A stretch of DNA of 64,000 nucleotides from Polytrichum commune. Its lineage: Eukaryota > Streptophyta > Polytrichopsida > Polytrichales > Polytrichaceae. The translations under genes were made by a program, and so were the position numbers. The notes under the pieces are model-generated. The model saw only the letters and a list, made by a program, of their open reading frames with translations, had not been told where the DNA came from and did not search any database. The DNA is taken from NCBI GenBank assembly GCA_950295325.1, contig OX485807.1:20121666-20185665 (forward strand). Reading direction: 5' to 3'. Of this stretch, positions 48,453-59,246 are shown one piece after another (the first letter of the stretch is position 1; every line of letters begins with the position of its first letter).

Positions 48453-49751
48453 CTACACAACATGGCTGCCCTTGGATGCAAATACATATGTTGTACCTTG
48501 ATCATCAATGTCTAGTATGAGTATATTTTCCTTGATATAAGGCAATGCATTCAATAAACTCTCAAACACATCAATATATAAAATACGGTTTCTGAACTTG
48601 GTGAAGCCCGTACAAATTGTGTGTGTATATGACCGTAAATCGAGACCCTGCATCCTTCAAGGGTTAATCTTCACAATTCATACACGGTCTCCGCCTTTGT
48701 GAAGTTAACAGGGAATCACCACTCAGACAGACATACAGACAGAGAGATCTGGAGAACCAATGAGTACAAATATTTTTTCTGGGTATTGATTACTTCAGGA
48801 ATCTTTGAATTCTACTGCCGTAGGCGTTACATTGACTTGATCAGTGTCATGAACATCTTCAGAACCGCATTTACTCACGTAGCCGTAGCTTTTGCTTCTG
48901 CCTCTTCGCTGGAGTCTCCGATGGTGGAGACGGTTGACGAAGTAGGCTCCCGGGGTGGGCTGTAATACGACCCCTCCGCACCTCCTCGTTTTCGATCCGC
49001 CGGTAAACTTGGAAGGGGGAAGCAAGAGCTCAGGAATTGATCTATGGAGCTACTACTGCCGCCAGTCTCTACAGGCTCTTCATGATCGTGGCGCGGCTCA
49101 TCCCCAAACGTCGCCTGCTAGCTTTTCATGAAGTCAGTTGAGTCATGTCATGGGAATCACTTAGCTGTGTGATAAGTAGCAAGATCCATGAGCTGTGATA
49201 TTTAGGTGAATTTGGACTTGTGATGGGATCTGGATGATTAAGTAAAAGAAGTTGAATGCCCAAATGGGTCTGAGGGGAAAAACAATATGTGGACTTTCCG
49301 GTCGACCACGCCAACTTCGTCGATTTTGATACACACTCTTACAGATGACTTACTAATCGACTCACACAAAGTTTTAATATGCTTCGATTCGCTTAACGCG
49401 CACCTTGAAGTCCATCGTCTCGGGATGGACGTTGTAGACGAACATATAGAGCTCCGTGTAAAACGGCTTGTGGGGGTCATCGGCAGCAAGTTGGGTGACG
49501 AGCTCCGCAAACACGTGCCTGTTGCGCACGATTTCTTCCCGGTTGAAGCACGATGCATCTTCGTCCTGCTTCGGATCACATGCAAACTTTGTGACCCCGA
49601 GGGACTCCGGTGACAACCCCAACACCTTCATGAAGTCCACATCCTGTTGGAGCTCATCCACAAACTGGTTCCAGAAAGAGTCTTTTGTTCCAAAAACACC
49701 AACGGCAACCCGCCCCAAGGAGTTTTGGTGAGATTCAGCATATGTACCCTT
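48453..49751 (-). CDS. Coding-like exon candidates, unrecognised
   Basis: I do not recognise these. Three minus-strand stretches look more coding-like than their surroundings. 49,751-49,374 reads GVFGTKDSFWNQFVDELQQD and ends HPETMDFKVRVKRIEAY. About 49,120-48,888 has acceptor CTAGCAG, reads ATFGDEPRHDHEEPVETGG and has a GTGAGT donor. About 48,653-48,453 reads YIDVFESLLNALPYIKENIL. They could be exons of one gene with the coiled-coil frame at 51.1-51.9 kb, but I could not find splice sites with compatible phases to join them. Treat as possible exons or a pseudogene. Confidence 0.25.
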
Positions 49752-49849
49752 TCAGTTTCATCTATAAAGCTCAAATTCTCGAGTTGAGTTTTTATCTCTA
49801 AATGACGATGAGATGAATTGTCTTACATGAACTGCTCAACCGGATCTGC

Positions 49850-50040
49850 TCACGAAATGACATTGATTTCAAAGTCCAAGAAGCCAAAAAAGGCTGATGT
49901 AACTAGAAGTATATCAAGAGGGTGTCGAAAAGGCAAATTCCCTAGAGTAACGGAGTGCAGTTCCCCTCCATAAGATAGATGCTAATATCAACTTCATGAT
50001 CCAATTGGAAGAAAGACTTGAGGTTACCTAGCACTTATGT
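49850..50040 (-). repeat. LINE 3'-tail fragment
   Basis: Shares the order of words with 12,660-12,800: AAAGTCCAAGAAGCCAAAAA, CGGAGTGCAGTTCCCCTC, GCTAATATCAACTTCATGAT and AAAGACTTGAGG. Only the untranslated tail is present. Confidence 0.6.
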
Positions 50041-50844
50041 GGCTGCCACACACAACTAATTAACTTACACCCTAGAGCTTAGTCTCAAGGTTGGTCCCTA
50101 CTTTTTTCATGATCTATATTTAAGTTCAAGCCCAAGCTTAACCTTTTATAATCTTCAAGGGCAATGCCTACAAGTTCAAATTTGAGCTTGAACTTGAAAA
50201 CGGATCCAAGATAAGAAAGAATCAAAGCTCCACCATTTCAGGCACATTTAAGGGTTTGGTATGTTAACCCTCGCCCACCAAACTTACGAACTTGAGAACA
50301 AATTACGTTATATGTAATGGTAAGGACTTAGGTGGAACCTATTGATTTATGATCTATTATGAAGTTTGAACACTTAAAAAAATAAGAATATATGCTAAGT
50401 GGGATTTATGACCTACTCTTGTCTTGAGTTGGACACATTATATACGTTAGATGGTTTCCAAAAGATTAGAAACCAATTGGAGGTATAGCATGAGCTCTAT
50501 GTACTACACACTGCAAGTCCACCGCACAACATAATACATCATGACAAAGTGAAGTGAGCACATGCTCTAGTATGGGTCCATTGATTTGCCAATTTTACAT
50601 TTTAGTGAAAAATAACAAACAAGTGACGTGGCACGTTGCTTGTAGTCATACATCCTCACAATCATTCACTCTAGAATTTGCAGTAAGGTAGACGTGCCTA
50701 ATTTGGTTACTCATCTTCATTGAACACCTATATATTGCATGATATGTGATTAGGTGTGGTTGCAATAAGAGATACCAAAATGACATGTGTTTACATGAGA
50801 TTGAAATGTGTGCTCAAATATGATAACCGCTCTGGGCTCACTAA

Positions 50845-51045
50845 TGAACATAATCAAGGGGGGGAGGGGAGGGGGCTATAGGTCCATTTGATGCGCACAA
50901 GAGAATCTCACTTTGATAATGAAGAAGATAATTCAGTCATACAAGCTCCAAAAGTAATGAGGAAAGTGGCTATGACCACAATTTGGAACTGCTAAGCATC
51001 ATGTGTGAATCGCGTGTTTCGCATTCTCCTAGGATGAGAAGTGGG
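50845..51045 (+). repeat. Dispersed repeat R5, copy 2
   Basis: Collinear with 19,555-19,775 (see that copy). It ends GAGAAGTGGGC at ~51,047, precisely where the coiled-coil frame on the other strand ends. Confidence 0.6.
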
Positions 51046-51113
51046 CTAGTCGGAAAAAGTAACCATTTTAAGACCCATCCATCTTACATTGAAGGTCTTG
51101 GATGGCCACGCAC

Positions 51114-51918
51114 CTTTTTTGAAGGTGCAAGGGGCGATGGAGTGGGCTTCCTGCGCAAATTCCCACAGGCCAGCCTTCCGGTCCGCCAGCTTCCCCAGCC
51201 GGGTATGGCCGCGAACTCCCTTGGAGCCTGCCGCCGCCGCCACCTGCCGCTGCAGCGCCTTATAGTGCCGGCCCCACAGAGTCGTCTCCGCAAGCTTGCG
51301 GCAGATGGCGTCACGGACATGGTCGTGGAACTGCCGCAAGTAGATGACGCGGATCGGGGAAGGCTCATCTTCCTCTTCCTCCGTTGCTTCGAGCTCTGGG
51401 CATTGTGCAGTCTCGTAGTCGGCTAGGGATTGGTATGTCTGTGCTTCGTGGATGTTGTGCTCCTGCTCCTGAATGCGATCCTCCAGCAGCCGAATCTTCT
51501 CGGTGAGGTCCAGCAAGTTGAGCTCCAGGATCTTGGTGTTGTGCTCCGCCACCGCGTACTTGGTGTGCAGGTCCTCCACCCTGTCGAGGAGCTCCAGGCC
51601 CTCGCACACGTTGTGGTTCTCGCTTAGGGTTAGGGTTTTTTCTTCTTGCTCCTGGTCATTTGACATCCTCACCGAAGGAAGTTCATTGGGCTCGTTGTGG
51701 CACATGGCTTCGATGAGGCTCTCCATCTTGTGTGAGCCTTTCAATCGCTCCGCGCACCGTTGGTAAATCGTTGCGTCATCGTCATCGGCATGGCTTAATT
51801 GGTCTTGGGTGATGTGGAGGCTTAATGATTTCTTTTTTCTATCCAAAACCTCTTGGTGATCTCCAGCTATGGCATCCATCATGTGACATGCACCACCCTC
51901 GCAAGCTTTACCCTCCAT
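51114..51918 (-). CDS. Acidic coiled-coil protein or exon, unrecognised
   Basis: An open frame on the minus strand starts at ATG 51,918 and stays open to 51,046 (up to 290 residues). I do not recognise a family. Heptad-like segments rich in Leu, Glu and Lys (CEGLELLDRVEDLHTKYAVA, LELNLLDLTEKIRLLEDRIQ) predict a coiled coil over about residues 105-165. An acidic EATEEEEDEPS stretch follows, then a basic RKLAETTLWGRHYKALQRQV region. A good GTGCGT donor directly follows 51,114; the codons beyond it run into repeat R5, so the frame is probably an exon ending there. GC content is higher than in flanking DNA. It could be a lineage-specific gene, a first exon or a gene fragment. Confidence 0.45.
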
Positions 51919-51999
51919 CTCCACTTAAATGTTCACATCCTCAGATGACTTCCTAAACAATGTTCCACGGTGAATGAATGAATGAATGAACGCATTTTC

Positions 52000-52600
52000 G
52001 AATCCTTGAGCCTTCAAGGTGCAGCAGTAAGATTGGCGACATTAGCTTCACAGTCCCCTCATTCTTGACCTAAGTAATCCTCTGTCACATGTTCACCTGA
52101 TCTTGAAGCACCTAGAACTTACCTCGATCTTCCAGAAGGTCGTTCTGACAATCCTAGAGGGGATGGGGAGAATTGAAGGCAAGAAGGGGTTTGGGATTCT
52201 AAGCGCACACATCAGGAGGACCAACCGTTTTTGATCGCAGAAAGTCCTCTGACATGCCCAGGCATGCAGCATTGAGCATGAGTGCCTAAATGAGTTAGTG
52301 CCGTTTGAGCTCCGTAGTTAATGAATGGCTGGGTGGTTTGCACCAGTTGAAGATTTTGGACCATAACATTCTTAAGTAGCCTATTTACGTTCCAATGCTT
52401 AGTATGGGCTTTCAACAATGGCTCATCCACCTATCTCCTTTTGGCTAGTAAGTAAAGCCTCACTATCCCAACACCCTGGCTGAACAAGGATTTGACACTT
52501 GGTACAAATCACAACCATGTGGAAGACATCAAGGGGTTTATCTCATTGGGAAACCCATGATAACCTAATCATATAAAAAAAAACATATGTTAATATCAAG
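52000..52600. other. Intergenic, no gene seen
   Basis: No recognisable feature apart from a short GAAT tandem at ~51,973-51,990. Confidence 0.5.
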
Positions 52601-52980
52601 GAGGTTTTTCTTGCTAAAGAGTGGAACTCTTTCCATCTCTCTGGGAAGAAACTAGATTGGATGATGGACGAGCATCTTTATCTCTAGACATACTAGACTA
52701 TGCCACTTTTGCTCTTGTACTGCAATTGAAAATGAGGCACATTTTGTGTTGGAATGTCCCCTATACAACCCAATTAGAGATAAGTGTTCATCATTAATTA
52801 AGAACGTAGTTCGAGGGAGCCTCAAGTCTTTCTTTCAATTAGACCAACAAGTTAACATTAGCCTCTATTTCACAAAGACTATAGCACTCTGCCACTCTAG
52901 AGATAACTAGTTTGAAACCATCTTGATGTAATTTCAATCCTATTAGCCTTTTTGGCTTCCCGGACTTTAAAATCAATTTC
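52600..52980 (+). pseudogene. LINE reverse-transcriptase 3' remnant
   Basis: On the plus strand, AKEWNSFHLSGKKLD-like sequence is followed by CHFCSCTAIENEAHFVLECP and LYNPIRDKC. This is the same zinc-knuckle tail as in the 13-kb remnant but in opposite orientation. It continues into the shared 3' tail (CAAGTCTTTCTTTCAATTAG). Frames are broken and no catalytic core is present. Confidence 0.6.
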
Positions 52981-53509
52981 CTTTCATTCATTTCAATGCA
53001 AATGGAATAGTTCTTTGGTAACCTATATAACCTAAGTATGATTCTATTGGGGATGCCCCTCTTCATTTGAATCTTGGCAAGTTAGATGGAAGAAAGGCTG
53101 TGTCCAACGATAGGCAACAATGAGGTGCTGACAAAGAGCTTGTCACTTGCCTATCCTCGGCATTCATGCATTCTTCAAAATTCGTTCTTGAAGCTAGATT
53201 TCAAAGAGAGGATCCTTTGCACATGCTTATACAGTCAAGGCAGACATGCTTGAATGGTTGCTTTTCTTTGTTCATTATGAAATACAACCCCGATTCCCAA
53301 ATCCTATATTATGATCGATCTGCGAATGTGGATGGGAAAGCCAGGTCCAATCGCTAAGAAATTTGGAGCCTATTCTGAATTGAGATAAATTTTCAAAGGT
53401 GATGGCCAGGGATCCCTAACTCGATCACATAGGCCCCACCATTATGTTGAATCTACAATGGTAACATATTGTGAGCATGTAGTTTGATTCTTGTCATGTC
53501 TTTTTGGTG

Positions 53510-53745
53510 TCTGTTCTTAGTGTCCAGGGAGATTTTGGGCAAGTGATCCAAGTGTTTCCAAGTCCAACCGGTTACATGTTCATATCTTTTGGTTTTCCTT
53601 TATTGGTTTAAGATATATTTTACAGATTCCTCTAAAATGATCAGTGATTTGCCTGAAGTCTTGAACTTGAACCCATTAGTTCTCAAACTCAACCGACCCA
53701 TCTGTAACTAGAGGTCATATACCCCCATTCATATAGCCAGACTGC
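53510..53745 (+). repeat. Dispersed repeat R3, copy 3
   Basis: Begins TAGTGTCCAGGGAGATTTTG, continues TCCAAGTCCAACCGGTTACA and CTTGAACTTGAACCCATTAG, and ends CATCTGTAACTAGAGGTC. Collinear with the 57.8-kb copy. Confidence 0.7.
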
Positions 53746-53749
53746 TACA

Positions 53750-54655
53750 AATTCACTGCAAGAAAAACATACACCATTACCAACTGGCTATAATAGTAAG
53801 ATGTCTTTGATAACACAGTATGCTCCAATTTCCTGCAATTCCTGCCTTGCAAGACTTGCTTGGTTACAAATAGAACCCCTAGTCCTGTTTTCTAGACAGG
53901 ATATAAAGTCAAATCATTCGACTATCACTTCTTATAGGATCAGAAACGAGGACTTGATCAAAGCATTCATACAATTGACACTAACAACTCATATGTTGCA
54001 ATATAGCGATGTCCATATAAGACAACAAAGAAGTTCCCAGCTCTGTAATTGATAAAGAGTTTTGTACAAGCACCATGAGCAAAATGGTGGACTTCAGTGC
54101 GTTAGCTAATTTGTACACTTGCTTTTGTCACCTCAGCCGATGTTCAGAAGTAGTGGGTGCCAACTATGTACAAAATATGGGAGATTGTCGACCATGTAAC
54201 ATCCATAATTCTTCTATCTTCTTGTATTGCTGAAGGAAATCATGATTGTGTCCTATTGAGATCAATCAAGTATAATGTATAAGGTGGTTTTAATTTCCAC
54301 CAAAATACTCTAGCATAAGTCACAGGACAATTGCTCGTACCCTATGGAGATATCTTTGCTTCACGAAGACAACCATGGCACTGTCCAGCATTACTAGAAC
54401 CAGTTTCTACCAGCGAAGTCTCAGTATCCTGCTTGTCACCATATAGGTTTGAGAATCCGAATCTATTTCCTCATGCGCGAGTTTAAGAATGTGGACTTTT
54501 ACCATGTTCCCAAGGTCCGGAACATCAAACATACGATCCTATGCTCCTTTGAGGTTCCCATTGTTGAGCCATCAACAAATGTCAATTCATTTATCCTGCT
54601 ATGTGCACCAATAGTTACAAAAGTTTGTGAATACCTGAACAATTTCTCTGGGTGG
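53750..54655. other. 3' flank of the 423-residue protein gene
   Basis: Contains the presumed 3' UTR of the minus-strand gene ending at 54,657. No other coding or RNA gene recognised. Confidence 0.45.
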
Positions 54656-54656
54656 C

Positions 54657-57218
54657 TCAATCGATCACCTCAGTCTTGGCATGCTCCAACTTGCGGGTTG
54701 CATGACACCAATTGTTGAAGCAATTTTGTAGGTTAGGCCAATCTGATTGGGACATGGCATACTCTTGTAGCCAGGTGGACAAGATCAACTCCTGATCAGC
54801 CTGTGGAAGACCCATAATTGCTTGTTCCAAAAGCCTCTCGGCATCGCATTTCTCAGAAGAACTGAATATAGGACCATCCCCACCGTGTGTTGCATTGCAC
54901 AGCAACGGTAACCAAAGTAACACCAACTTCATGCATGCTTCTTGGGGAATGTTTGTCTCCACTACCAGACCTTTGCAAAGTAAAGCTACATCAAAAACCA
55001 CGCAAGTTAAAAAAAAAACAAATACCAGCTCTGAGACTAGATAGACAAATAAAATAGGGATCCTAAAAGACCTAATACTCCTGTAAATTTCTTTGACACA
55101 AGCTTATATGGTTGATGAACATGGTGCAAGCGTAACAAGAGGGAAAAAAGGAGTTTGAATGAAGAAGGTTCAAGACCAAATAACATAAAGTAAGAGAAAT
55201 ACCTGAAAGGCGGACAAGACTCTTTTGAACACGAGGAGATGCACACAGAGAAAGCTCTGCCAGAGATGGATTTGTGCTCCATTGTTGGATAGCTTCCTCC
55301 ATTCCACCACAATCTAATAACTTCTCAGCCAACCATAAGAGTTCTTTTGCAAACTTTTCAGGCAAATCTGCATCTGCCACGTTTCTGGGATATATTGTTG
55401 CTTTGCTATCAGGACTCGAGGTCCATGGGTTGACTGAGTATAATACTTGTGTCAAGAGTGATGGAATTTTGACCAGAGGTGCCAGAAAACCTATATTGGA
55501 GCCAATGGGCAAATTCTTTACAAGTCGCCTGCAAACAGAAACAAAAAAACAAAAAAACACTCACGAGTGTCATACTATGAAGATGGTGCAGTTGGAGCGA
55601 GGTATATCCAAGTCGAGCAAACCAAAAATTTCAGCCTGGAAACCCATCCAAGAGAGCATAAGCTTTCCTAGAGTCATGAGAATAAAGATTTACCCAAAGA
55701 TGGTCTCATGCTGTCTCCGACCCTCTAGAGATTGCCCAAGCAGGTAAATTGTTCGAGCAAATCCCGTTCCCAAGGCTTCCTGGTTGAGTGCTTCGTACGT
55801 GACACCTCCAACCTTATTCTCTTCTATAACCTTGTCAGCAAGAGACTGAAGATAAGCATACTTGTTGGAGGATGCAGGTACGTCATTGACCAGAAACAAC
55901 ACCTGCTTGGAGAAAAAAACTTGAATCTTAGTGAATAACAACCAGAAAAAACCAGAACAAAATTGCAAGCTACGTAGTTGTGTCACCACGAGGGTATATT
56001 TGCTTATGTACATGTCATTGGCAATGAGATTCGCAATGTGGAAAGACCATGGACTTTTCACGGTGAGAGTAACCTGTTAAAATGCTCTTAAGGTTACATG
56101 CCCAACTAGAGGATTCTTTGCAGGAGCTCCAGGATCGGATTTTTTACAGAATCTCAGACTGTAGTCATGGAAAATAAACGCACACCCATTTCCTTGAATG
56201 GGTACCCGAGGCCACATTGTCGCAACGAGGAAAGTTGACTATTGAGTTTGGCTCCTTGATAGATTCAACTCTGTTATACCACCATGTCACGAGATCTGCA
56301 GGAAATCAATCTATCTCCCATAATATGAATCAAATCAGCTCATCAACGGGTCTCAGATTTACCCAGAAACCGTAGGAATTTCACGCTATCAGGTTTAAAG
56401 ATTGACAGATGAACGATGGAAATCAAAAGCCTAAATTTCTTCAAAGTTTCCAGAACTCTGGAGCAGGGGCGAGAGAGAAGAAAGAACTCTCTCGTTTTCC
56501 GAGGTTCAATAACAATTTTATGTGTGAAATGAGCACGCAACACAGGTGAATGCCGATTATGGAGACTCGTTTTACAGCTCTAAAACTTTCACCTATGTTG
56601 GGCCTGGACTCGAGTCACATGTCGAGAAAAAAGGCAATGGACTCACAGACTTTAAAGGGAGCTCACCGAATTGGGACCGAATTCAAGCCAAGTTCTACAT
56701 ACATAGCGAGGGTTTGTCCCCCTCTCGATTTCAGGGGGAAATTGAATTCTTCTCTGTGAATTCTCCACAATTTCAACACAAAACAAGCAAGCAAAGCATT
56801 GCAACTTCACCTGTGTCAAAGCACGACCAATTGCGGTCCCAGAGAGCTTCACATGCCGGCGGCCGACCGACCTCTTCCCTTCCTGCTGCTGCTGCTGCTG
56901 CTGATGATGATGTCTCACCCCATGCCCTCCATCCCCAGCGGCACTCAGCTTTTCCAAAAAGTTTGTCAACAAAGGCAAGGGCAGCAACCCGGGTAAGACA
57001 GAGAGCAACAGCTTGGCCACACATGCCATGATCCACACCATCACCATTCCCAGCGCCCGAAACTGGTCCAGCATCAGGAATCGGCTGTCCAGCTCCACGC
57101 CTCCTCCTCCAAAACTGTTTGTTGTGCTCCCCAGCACAGGTTCTGGTAACCAGGTGGTGAGGGAACCCACGTCCGGCATGGCGAACCCCTCCATTTTGTC
57201 ACCACCGCCTCGGGGCAT
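54657..57218 (-). CDS. Plant protein of unknown function, 423 aa
   Basis: Four exons on the minus strand: 57218-56811, 55902-55694, 55528-55203, 54985-54657. All introns are GT-AG and phases match (0, 2, 1), giving 1,272 nt. The N-terminus is low-complexity. A strongly hydrophobic stretch near residues 55-85 (MVMVWIMACVAKLLLSVLPG) could be a membrane anchor, followed by HHHQQQQQQQ at 103-112. The C-terminal two thirds look globular and helical, with FAKELLWLAEKLLDCGGMEE, LAELSLCASPRVQKSLVRLS and a tail SDWPNLQNCFNNWCHATRK. That tail recalls the C-terminal helices (W..R..PN....F..W) of a plant-specific BTB/POZ group, but I see no BTB domain, so the resemblance is only suggestive. An upstream in-frame Met choice is possible (residue 9 or 14). 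Confidence 0.75.
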
Positions 57219-57387
57219 CGGTTCCCCCTTCCCCTCTCACAACAACAAGGCAAGGTGTGAGAGGACAGAGCGATATTGTGGAAGCCTTCTGTTGTGAGGA
57301 GACAGTCAGACAGACACACTGAATTTGTGGAATTCTTGTGTGTGAGGAATTAGCATACAGAGAGATGTTGTGAAATTCTTCGTGTGT

Positions 57388-57391
57388 GTGT

Positions 57392-57441
<50 letters not shown>
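57388..57441 (+). repeat. GT-GC-GA compound microsatellite
   Basis: Tandem dinucleotides passing from GT to GC to about 20 GA units. It lies about 170 bp upstream of the start codon of the 423-residue protein gene, on the opposite-strand promoter side. Confidence 0.9.
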
Positions 57442-57444
<3 letters not shown>

Positions 57445-57804
57445 TTAATTGTGTGCGAGGAGATTTGCAGGTGACAGAGCGGAGGGATATTTGTGGAAAT
57501 TAGTGTTCATTGCTCTGTGCGAGGGGTGGGAGGAGAGGCGGAGATTGCGTGGTGAATGGTGGTTACGTACTTTCCGTTAATGCCTTGAAGTGCGGGGGGA
57601 GCATTGTTCCTGACGGCCAAATTTGCTGCACATCCGGGCCATCAACATATATAGAAAGAAATGGAGAGTGACCTTGTAACCCTAATTGCTTGGCAAGAGT
57701 AGGCAGTAGGCAGGTATGTAAACGTCAGGCAAGTAGCTCTAGCATCTGGGGATCTTTCCGAAGATCTTTCACATTCTCACAACGAAGTAATTCTCTTCTT
57801 TTCC

Positions 57805-58050
57805 TTCAGGAGACAGCAGTGTCCAGGGATATTTTTGGACATCGTCGGTCAAGATCCGAGGGTTTCCAAGTCCAACCGCTTACATGTTGACATCTCTCAA
57901 GTTTTCTTTACCGATTTCAGGTATATTCTATAGATTCCCCGACAAGGATCCGTAATTTTCCTGGAGTCTTGAACTGCAACTGGTTATTTTCAAACTCAAC
58001 CGGTTCATCTGGGACCTAGCAGTTGGTTCTCTCCGTTCATTGTCACAACA
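57805..58050 (+). repeat. Dispersed repeat R3, copy 4
   Basis: Begins CAGTGTCCAGGGATATTTTT and ends GTTGGTTCTCTCCGTTCATT. It lies about 160 bp left of the Pong-like element. Confidence 0.7.
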
Positions 58051-58220
58051 TTTATGTTTCTTTTCATTCCTTTAGGGGTCTAAGGTAAGGGTGGGTCCAC
58101 GGTCAAAGAAACTCCAAATCAAGTAATACTATTGGTCGAGAGCAATCTTTGGACCCAACAAATTTACAATAGGGTTCACGTCTAAGATTTGAAAAAGAGA
58201 AGAGACACTTAGGGCAAGGC

Positions 58221-58291
58221 CAGTGGCCCTGCATCTGCATCCGCATCCCCGCTTTATCATCCGGGATGCGGATGCAGATGCAGGGCCACTG
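58221..58291. repeat. Perfect 29-bp hairpin at element's left end
   Basis: 58,221-58,249 and 58,263-58,291 are exact inverted copies around a 13-bp loop. The left arm belongs to the terminal inverted repeat. The right arm is followed by GCCCAGTCTTCCCTG, which resembles the stretch just inside the other terminus. Confidence 0.9.
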
Positions 58292-58437
58292 CCCAGTCTT
58301 CCCTGTAAACTGAAATCTTGGATGAATTTTTTTGCAGCATCTAGAGCAGACCCTGCATAACGGCAGGTTATGCAGGGACTCTGCTATAGTTATATAAAGC
58401 ATCATTACCCTGTCTTTATCCTACAAGACAATAAGTA

Positions 58438-58500
58438 CCTGCCGGTACATGGGTAAAATATGACGCACCTGCTGGCACATGGGTAAGTTAGGGGTAATAA
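58438..58500 (+). repeat. Two-copy ~32-bp direct repeat
   Basis: Two consecutive units read ACCTGCCGGTACATGGGTAA and ACCTGCTGGCACATGGGTAA. They lie inside the left part of the Pong-like element. Confidence 0.7.
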
Positions 58501-58555
58501 GTTAGTTAGGGTTTAGGTATATGAACTAATATGATGCGATTAATCTCGACCAGCC

Positions 58556-58586
<31 letters not shown>

Positions 58587-58680
58587 GTATATGTATATGT
58601 ATATGTATGTATGTATGTATATGTGCATGTGTATGTATGTATATATATATGTGTGTATATATGTATATATATGTATTTAA
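58556..58680 (+). repeat. TA / TATG microsatellite
   Basis: About 125 bp of TA and TATG/TGTA units. Reading frames across it are meaningless. Confidence 0.9.
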
Positions 58681-59246
58681 TTTATTTTATTTAATTTATT
58701 TAATTTTCCAAGTGCCGGCTAATTCCTTCTTCGTTGTAATGACAACCGGCCAAGAACTTATGTATTGATAAGTAAGCCGGTTTTTCCAATGTAGCAAAAT
58801 TATGAAATGCAATAATGAAGCAGAGGCTTTGCTTGTTCACCACTCACGAAACAACTACAAGCTTATAACAGACTCTTAATTTATAACTTGAATTAACTTT
58901 CTCGAATTAACTTTCCAATTGACATATTCACGAATTAACTGATTTTTTTGAATAACTTATTGACAAATAATTGACCTATTGATCATATAATGAACTGAAT
59001 AAATATTGTTTACTTTGAGTTGTTTAATATTAAATTAGTCAATGAATAAAGGGATAAATTTATTAGAATTTATTATGGATTAAGTTTAGAATTTGATATT
59101 AATAATCCGTTAAATTTTAATATTCACTGGAGCAATAAATAAATATTTACACAGTTAATGTCAAAGTTAGCCCACAATATATAGAAAAAAATGAATATGA
59201 TTATTTGAGTATCAAAATAAAAACATTACATATTAAACCGTCTTAT

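Noticed and set aside
48453-51918. Single gene model joining all minus-strand pieces
   Set aside because: The donor after the coiled-coil frame is phase 1, while the only usable acceptor near 49,750 requires phase 0, so I did not join them.
58577-58768. 63-residue frame rich in Met, Tyr and Cys
   Set aside because: Translation of the TA/TATG microsatellite.
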